A stretch of DNA of 64,000 bases, from NCBI GenBank assembly GCA_002712005.1, contig PASP01000009.1:1-64000 (forward strand), written 5' to 3'. Shown piece by piece: positions 60,772 through 64,000 of the stretch. The notes under the pieces are model-generated. The model worked only from the letters and a program-made list of their open reading frames with translations. It made no database searches and was not told the origin of the DNA. The first letter of the stretch is position 1. The number at the start of each line of letters is the position of its first letter. A program made the translations under genes and the position numbers. This DNA is from Halobacteriovoraceae bacterium (GTDB lineage Bacteria > Bdellovibrionota > Bacteriovoracia > Bacteriovoracales > Bacteriovoracaceae).

Positions 60772-61206
60772 ATGCTTAACTGGAAAAACTTCATTCTATT
60801 CACTCTCATATCTCTTCTCGCGGGCTGTTCGTGTTCCAAGGAAGAGCGACTCCTTAGTCCCACTGAGATGTGGTACAAGGCCACTGAATTTGATCCCTCA
60901 ACAGAGCTGGTCTTTGTGGCAGATACTCCTGAGGGAAGGGCCCGCCGTGTACTTTGCTCTCAATACAGGGCCGAGGGTTGTATAGAAGGTAGTGGAAAGA
61001 GAATCAAGGTTCGTTTAGTTGAATTACTCGTGATCCAATATGATTCAGAAAAGAATGCTTGTAAGGCGGCCCTCGAAGTAGGGCAGTGGTATGCCTATAA
61101 CTGGCTCTTTGATGATGTTACAAATGAACCTGTTTTGGAAGATTATGTTCAAAAGGGTTTTGAGGCCAAGAAGCCAGTGAGTGCAGAAGATTGTTCAAAA
61201 TTATAG
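60772..61206 (+). CDS. Small lipoprotein, unknown function
   Basis: Signal peptide with lipobox LLAGC (lipid-bearing Cys about residue 19), immediately followed by SCSK. The mature 125 residues contain four further cysteines and a compact mixed fold (VKVRLVELLVIQYDSEKNACKAALEVGQWYAYNW). No family is recognised. It follows the helicase by 10 bp with AAGAGAG before the ATG, so it is probably co-transcribed with it; the end overlaps by 6 bp that of the convergent globin gene. Confidence 0.72.
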   Translation: MLNWKNFILFTLISLLAGCSCSKEERLLSPTEMWYKATEFDPSTELVFVADTPEGRARRVLCSQYRAEGCIEGSGKRIKVRLVELLVIQYDSEKNACKAALEVGQWYAYNWLFDDVTNEPVLEDYVQKGFEAKKPVSAEDCSKL

Positions 61207-61683
61207 GATCTTCTTAAACTTCTCTTTAAAAAAATCTAACTTAAGTCGCCAACTATTGGCCAATTCCTCAATTTCTCTTTTGTGAGAGGCAGGGGTTAAA
61301 TCTTGTTGGGCCTTTAGGGTTTGTTCGAAGAGTGTGAGCCAGCGGTTTAATTCTCCCATGCGAATGAAGAGGGCCCGGTGGATTTGGATGAGGTCAAAGG
61401 GCTGCATGAGCTTTCTTTGGTAGTTATCTTGATCACTCTTGGATAGGCCTTGTTGAGGGGCCATGTCCTTACTTAAATCTACGTGGAGTAATTGAATATA
61501 CCAGAATCTTTTAATACGAGGTAAGTGATGGGAGAAAGCTTCAAGAGGAGGTCTCAAGGGATGACCGGGACTAGATTCTTTTAAGGCTATTTTTCTAAAT
61601 TGATGACCAATGAGAATATCTACAGTGGCCACACGATAAAACTCATCTACCACACGGTCTATAAATTCTCTTTTTTCAGTCAT
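61201..61683 (-). CDS. Group III truncated haemoglobin-like protein
   Basis: A 160-residue protein with the group III (P-type) truncated globin pattern: IDRVVDEFYRVATVDILIGHQF, HHLPRIKRFWYIQLL (conserved Phe-Trp), and QIHRALFIRMGELNRWLTLFEQTL, where His102 would be the proximal haem ligand and Trp115 is conserved. The segment between the FW and the proximal His is longer and lacks the usual GxP pattern, and there is a C-terminal extension of about 30 residues. A role with NO or O2 chemistry is inferred. No SD-rich tract; convergent with the lipoprotein gene. Confidence 0.78.
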   Translation of the reverse strand: MTEKREFIDRVVDEFYRVATVDILIGHQFRKIALKESSPGHPLRPPLEAFSHHLPRIKRFWYIQLLHVDLSKDMAPQQGLSKSDQDNYQRKLMQPFDLIQIHRALFIRMGELNRWLTLFEQTLKAQQDLTPASHKREIEELANSWRLKLDFFKEKFKKIL

Positions 61684-61745
61684 AGGATTTTACGAAAGGA
61701 AGACCTGTAAGAGGTCTTCCTTGTCGGTGTTTTATCTGAAGTAAA

Positions 61746-62186
61746 TTAAGCGCGTCCGTATTCTTGAGCAGTCTTGCCAAGAGACTTAGAAACTTTCTTA
61801 TAGAGTTTTGATCTCTCTGAAAGTTCTGAATCTTCCTTACAAGTTATACACATATCGGCTACGGGACGAGCAAGAAGTCTCTCATAAGGAATCTCACAAT
61901 CACATTCCTTACAAAGTCCATATTCTTCATTATCCATATCAAGAAGAGTCTTGCTAATTTTCTTAACAAGGAATCCTTGGCGGCTAAGAAGACGAGCTTC
62001 TTGTTCTTTTTCACGATTATTATTGGCCGCATCGACTTGTTCCTTTTGTTCATTAGGGTCGAGGGCATATTGAGTTTGGTCTGAAATTTTGTTGAGGATA
62101 TCTTCTTTTTGAGAAAGAAGAATGTCTCTAAGATTCTTTAACTGCTTGTCATTTAGGTGTGCATTTCGTCTCTGTACTGTTCCCAT
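61746..62186 (-). CDS. dksA: DksA/TraR-family zinc-finger transcription factor
   Basis: RNA polymerase secondary-channel factor that works with ppGpp. The coiled coil (residues 15-95) contains a DAA (VDAANNNREKE) near its tip, and the four-cysteine zinc finger is LCKECDCEIPYERLLARPVADMCITCKE split as CxxC...CxxC (about 98-122); ARPVADMCITC is the family signature. A C-terminal tail of 25 residues is longer than in TraR. GAGGAG lies 8 nt before the ATG. Monocistronic. Symbol by family; several paralogues may exist in the genome. Confidence 0.87.
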   Translation of the reverse strand: MGTVQRRNAHLNDKQLKNLRDILLSQKEDILNKISDQTQYALDPNEQKEQVDAANNNREKEQEARLLSRQGFLVKKISKTLLDMDNEEYGLCKECDCEIPYERLLARPVADMCITCKEDSELSERSKLYKKVSKSLGKTAQEYGRA

Positions 62187-62414
62187 GGATCTAACTCCTC
62201 AGTCAAGGTCATTGTAAGTTTTGTGTTATTCCTCTTTGCTAGTTGCTTGTAAACTTCCTATCTACTCAACTCCTAACGTAAAGGAATTCGCCTATTGTTG
62301 TAGTGTAAGAAAATCCTATATTGGAGGCTAATCGTAAAGAAGTTATATCTAACAAAAGATGACGGCCGTATGACTCATAACAATAGAAGGACTAATGATT
62401 TCAGCTTCTTGACG
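62187..62414. promoter_or_regulatory. Intergenic region upstream of dksA
   Basis: About 230 bp between two leftward genes. No ORF with a ribosome site, hairpin or terminator stands out; the region presumably holds the dksA promoter, which I cannot pick out. Confidence 0.25.
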
Positions 62415-62771
62415 CTAGTCTAAGTCTTTTGGAAATGGAGCTTCGCAGTAGGGACAGAAGGTCCAGAACTGAGTGTCAAGTTCTTGACTACATTTCTGAC
62501 AAATATAGAGCTTTTCGAGATCTTCGAACTCTTCACTACCAGCGAGGAAGAGGTCCTTTCTCATTGCTTTGATCGTCACTTCGTGGGCCTTGTAGTGACC
62601 AGGATTGAGAGGATCAGGTTTGAACATTCCGGGACTAACAGAATCATCGCGACGGATATTTACTTTAAATTCTTCTTCGGGCTTTCTACCAAAGTGGGGA
62701 GCATTGACTGCATTGGTTGCTTGCATAAGTTTTTGATAGAATTCTTCTGTCTTATTATCTTCTCTACTCAT
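62415..62771 (-). CDS. Small zinc-ribbon protein, unknown function
   Basis: A 118-residue protein with a C-terminal zinc ribbon, YICQKCSQELDTQFWTFCPYC (two CxxC pairs about 16 residues apart), preceded by a charged, helical N-terminus. Not assigned to a family. GGAG stands about 5 nt before the ATG at 62771, which is preferred over an upstream ATG (62792). The start overlaps the stop of the upstream helical-protein gene by 8 bp, so the two are translationally coupled. Confidence 0.72.
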   Translation of the reverse strand: MSREDNKTEEFYQKLMQATNAVNAPHFGRKPEEEFKVNIRRDDSVSPGMFKPDPLNPGHYKAHEVTIKAMRKDLFLAGSEEFEDLEKLYICQKCSQELDTQFWTFCPYCEAPFPKDLD

Positions 62772-63309
62772 GGGGACTCCATCTTTTTTCAAGCATTCCT
62801 ATTAACTCAAAAATATTCTTGGCCTTTGGATTTAGCTTTTGCATGAAGCCTGGTTTGCGTCCTAGAGTTTCGGTCTTGAGAAAAATTCCTTGAGGGCCAA
62901 GTTGATCAATGACTCTTAAAGTCCACTCCAAGACTTCAAGATCTTTGTGTTGCAACGGCTTCTTTAAGGCGTTTAAAAAAGAAAAAGGAATTCGTTCATT
63001 CTTTTTTTGACAGTCTTCGATGATGACTTTGAATGAGGCGCTCAGTGTATAGACGAGAAGATTCACTTCTTCTCTTTGCTCCAGTGTATATACCAAAGGA
63101 GCTACGAGCTCTTCATGAGAACGAGTTAAGTGATCTGCTATACATAGAATGGGATAGAACTTTATTTCAGCAGCATTCTGTTCATTAAGTTCCTGCCACT
63201 CCTTGGCCAAGAAAATAAGTTCTTCTTCCTCTAGCTTAATAAGAGGTCGTTTTCCGGCCTTAAGCAAGTCGAGCGTTTCATTGTATTTAGTTTGGATATC
63301 AAAAGACAT
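62764..63309 (-). CDS. Helical protein of unknown function
   Basis: A 181-residue protein, almost all helical by pattern, with repeated Leu-rich helices (ELIFLAKEWQELNEQ, CIADHLTRSHEELVAPLVYTLE, LEVLEWTLRVIDQLG) reminiscent of HEAT or ARM-like repeats. No membrane segment, signal peptide or catalytic motif. It lies between the HD-GYP-like gene upstream (32 bp) and the zinc-ribbon gene downstream (overlapping), suggesting a small operon of shared function. Confidence 0.7.
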   Translation of the reverse strand: MSFDIQTKYNETLDLLKAGKRPLIKLEEEELIFLAKEWQELNEQNAAEIKFYPILCIADHLTRSHEELVAPLVYTLEQREEVNLLVYTLSASFKVIIEDCQKKNERIPFSFLNALKKPLQHKDLEVLEWTLRVIDQLGPQGIFLKTETLGRKPGFMQKLNPKAKNIFELIGMLEKRWSPHE

Positions 63310-63341
63310 AATGCCATTTTAAAGGCATTAGCGGCAATGGT

Positions 63342-63986
63342 CTAGCTTACTTTCTTTAGGTTGCTAGAGGCACTTGTTTTCAAGCGAAACACCTTCTTAG
63401 CTGCTTGTATGGCCACTTTATAATTTCCTTTCTTATATTTTTGAGAAAGGTCATCAATAATATCTCTTACATTTTGAGGATCTTGTCCTGACTCGAAGAA
63501 ATACAAGGCCAATTCGTGAGCGACGTTAAAGATGGCACTGAGAATATGAATTCGCTTGTAATCTAAGCCGCGAGGAAAACCTGTTCCTTCGTAATTTTCA
63601 TGATGCTGTAAGAGGATGGTTTGAACTTCTGAGGGAATTCCACTAATTTTACTCACTATCTCTGCAGCAGCTTCGGGATGTTCAAGAACTTCTTCCTGTT
63701 CTTTAATTCCAAGAATTTTAAATTGATAATCGTCTGTACTTTGAACCTTTGCTTTGGCCTCTGTATCCAGGGAAATATCGTGAAAAAAGGCAGCGATGGA
63801 AAGGCATAGGTTATTATCGGGATCAGAATAAGGACTCTCTTTTAAAAGAGAGCAACTGATATAAGTAAGCAAGTAGCTATGTTCAGAAATGTAGTTCTTA
63901 CCTTTGATAACATCGTGGAGGATATTGAAGATTTCATCGTTGGATTGAATAAGCTCCAATGTTGAATTTATCGCTAAATTCGTCAT
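63342..63986 (-). CDS. HD-GYP-like phosphohydrolase domain protein
   Basis: Metal-dependent HD-family protein related to HD-GYP c-di-GMP phosphodiesterases. The HD pair is in FFHDIS (His69, Asp70); QHHENYEGTGFPRGL (His128, His129, Glu130) is the HD-GYP signature with Phe for Tyr in GYP; ILSAIFNVAHEL follows. At 214 residues it is only the domain itself, without a receiver or sensor. GAGAGG lies 8 nt before the ATG, so 63986 may be the true start, but the frame is open to the window edge 14 bp on and a longer N-terminus cannot be excluded. First gene of the leftward trio. Confidence 0.8.
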   Translation of the reverse strand: MTNLAINSTLELIQSNDEIFNILHDVIKGKNYISEHSYLLTYISCSLLKESPYSDPDNNLCLSIAAFFHDISLDTEAKAKVQSTDDYQFKILGIKEQEEVLEHPEAAAEIVSKISGIPSEVQTILLQHHENYEGTGFPRGLDYKRIHILSAIFNVAHELALYFFESGQDPQNVRDIIDDLSQKYKKGNYKVAIQAAKKVFRLKTSASSNLKKVS

Positions 63987-64000
63987 TTCGATGGCCTCTC

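Noticed and set aside
1-64000. tRNA, rRNA genes and CRISPR arrays
   Set aside because: None was recognised on reading both strands; absence by eye is not proof, a tRNAscan or CRISPR search would settle it.

Overview
The window is AT-rich, densely packed chromosomal DNA from a Gram-negative bacterium. The gene set fits a Bdellovibrionota / Bacteriovorax-Halobacteriovorax-like lineage: a complete Gsp type II secretion operon that includes a GspN, many short secreted or lipoprotein genes with no recognisable family, lysine-rich protein tails, a type III glutamine synthetase and a stand-alone SUF operon. The taxonomic call is inference from gene content; no rRNA or other marker gene lies in the window.

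Layout. 1-155: the end of an insertion sequence running off the left edge, abutting a coiled-coil gene whose stop codon lies inside the IS end. 1.1-6.9 kb: a leftward SUF iron-sulfur operon (Rrf2 regulator, sufB, sufC, sufD, sufS, nfu). 7.3-13.2 kb: a rhomboid protease, argS, three unknown secreted proteins and a GNAT acetyltransferase, with a GC-rich, highly foldable intergenic element at 12521-12602. 13.4-18.4 kb: a rightward DNA-topology group, namely a type IIA topoisomerase B subunit with a long Lys/Ala tail, an A subunit that ends before the usual DNA-wrapping domain, an IHF/HU protein with an acidic tail, and a MerR-like regulator. 18.4-33.8 kb: a prenyl synthase gene and the leftward operon gspC-D-E-F-G-H-I-J-K-L-M-N, in which gspH appears to start at AUA. 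34-43.9 kb: a long acyl-CoA dehydrogenase with an FG-GAP/UnbV lipoprotein, a YceI protein, a three-repeat secreted protein, a LysR regulator, a degenerate HesB/IscA protein, an M61 peptidase and a GYF-PilZ protein. 43.98-44.31 kb: a truncated secreted-protein ORF running into a 203-bp element whose terminal repeats match the IS end at the left edge. 44.5-64 kb: glnN, a di-haem cytochrome c peroxidase, a METTL25-like methyltransferase, murD, an M24 aminopeptidase, serC, tgt, an FHA membrane protein, an outer-membrane-like protein, a DEAD-box helicase, a group III truncated globin, a DksA-like protein, and at the right edge a zinc-ribbon / helical / HD-GYP trio.

How they fit together. The SUF operon makes Fe-S clusters and is probably feedback-controlled by its own Rrf2 protein. 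The Gsp operon exports folded proteins through the outer membrane and encodes every core part except the prepilin peptidase. The topoisomerase, IHF and MerR genes form a neighbourhood for chromosome topology. The rest are housekeeping and envelope genes, often convergent with their stop codons overlapping. The items most worth following up are the lysine-tailed, CTD-less topoisomerase pair, the structured GC-rich element near 12.55 kb, the non-canonical gspH start, and the IS/MITE family whose ends supply stop codons to two host ORFs.
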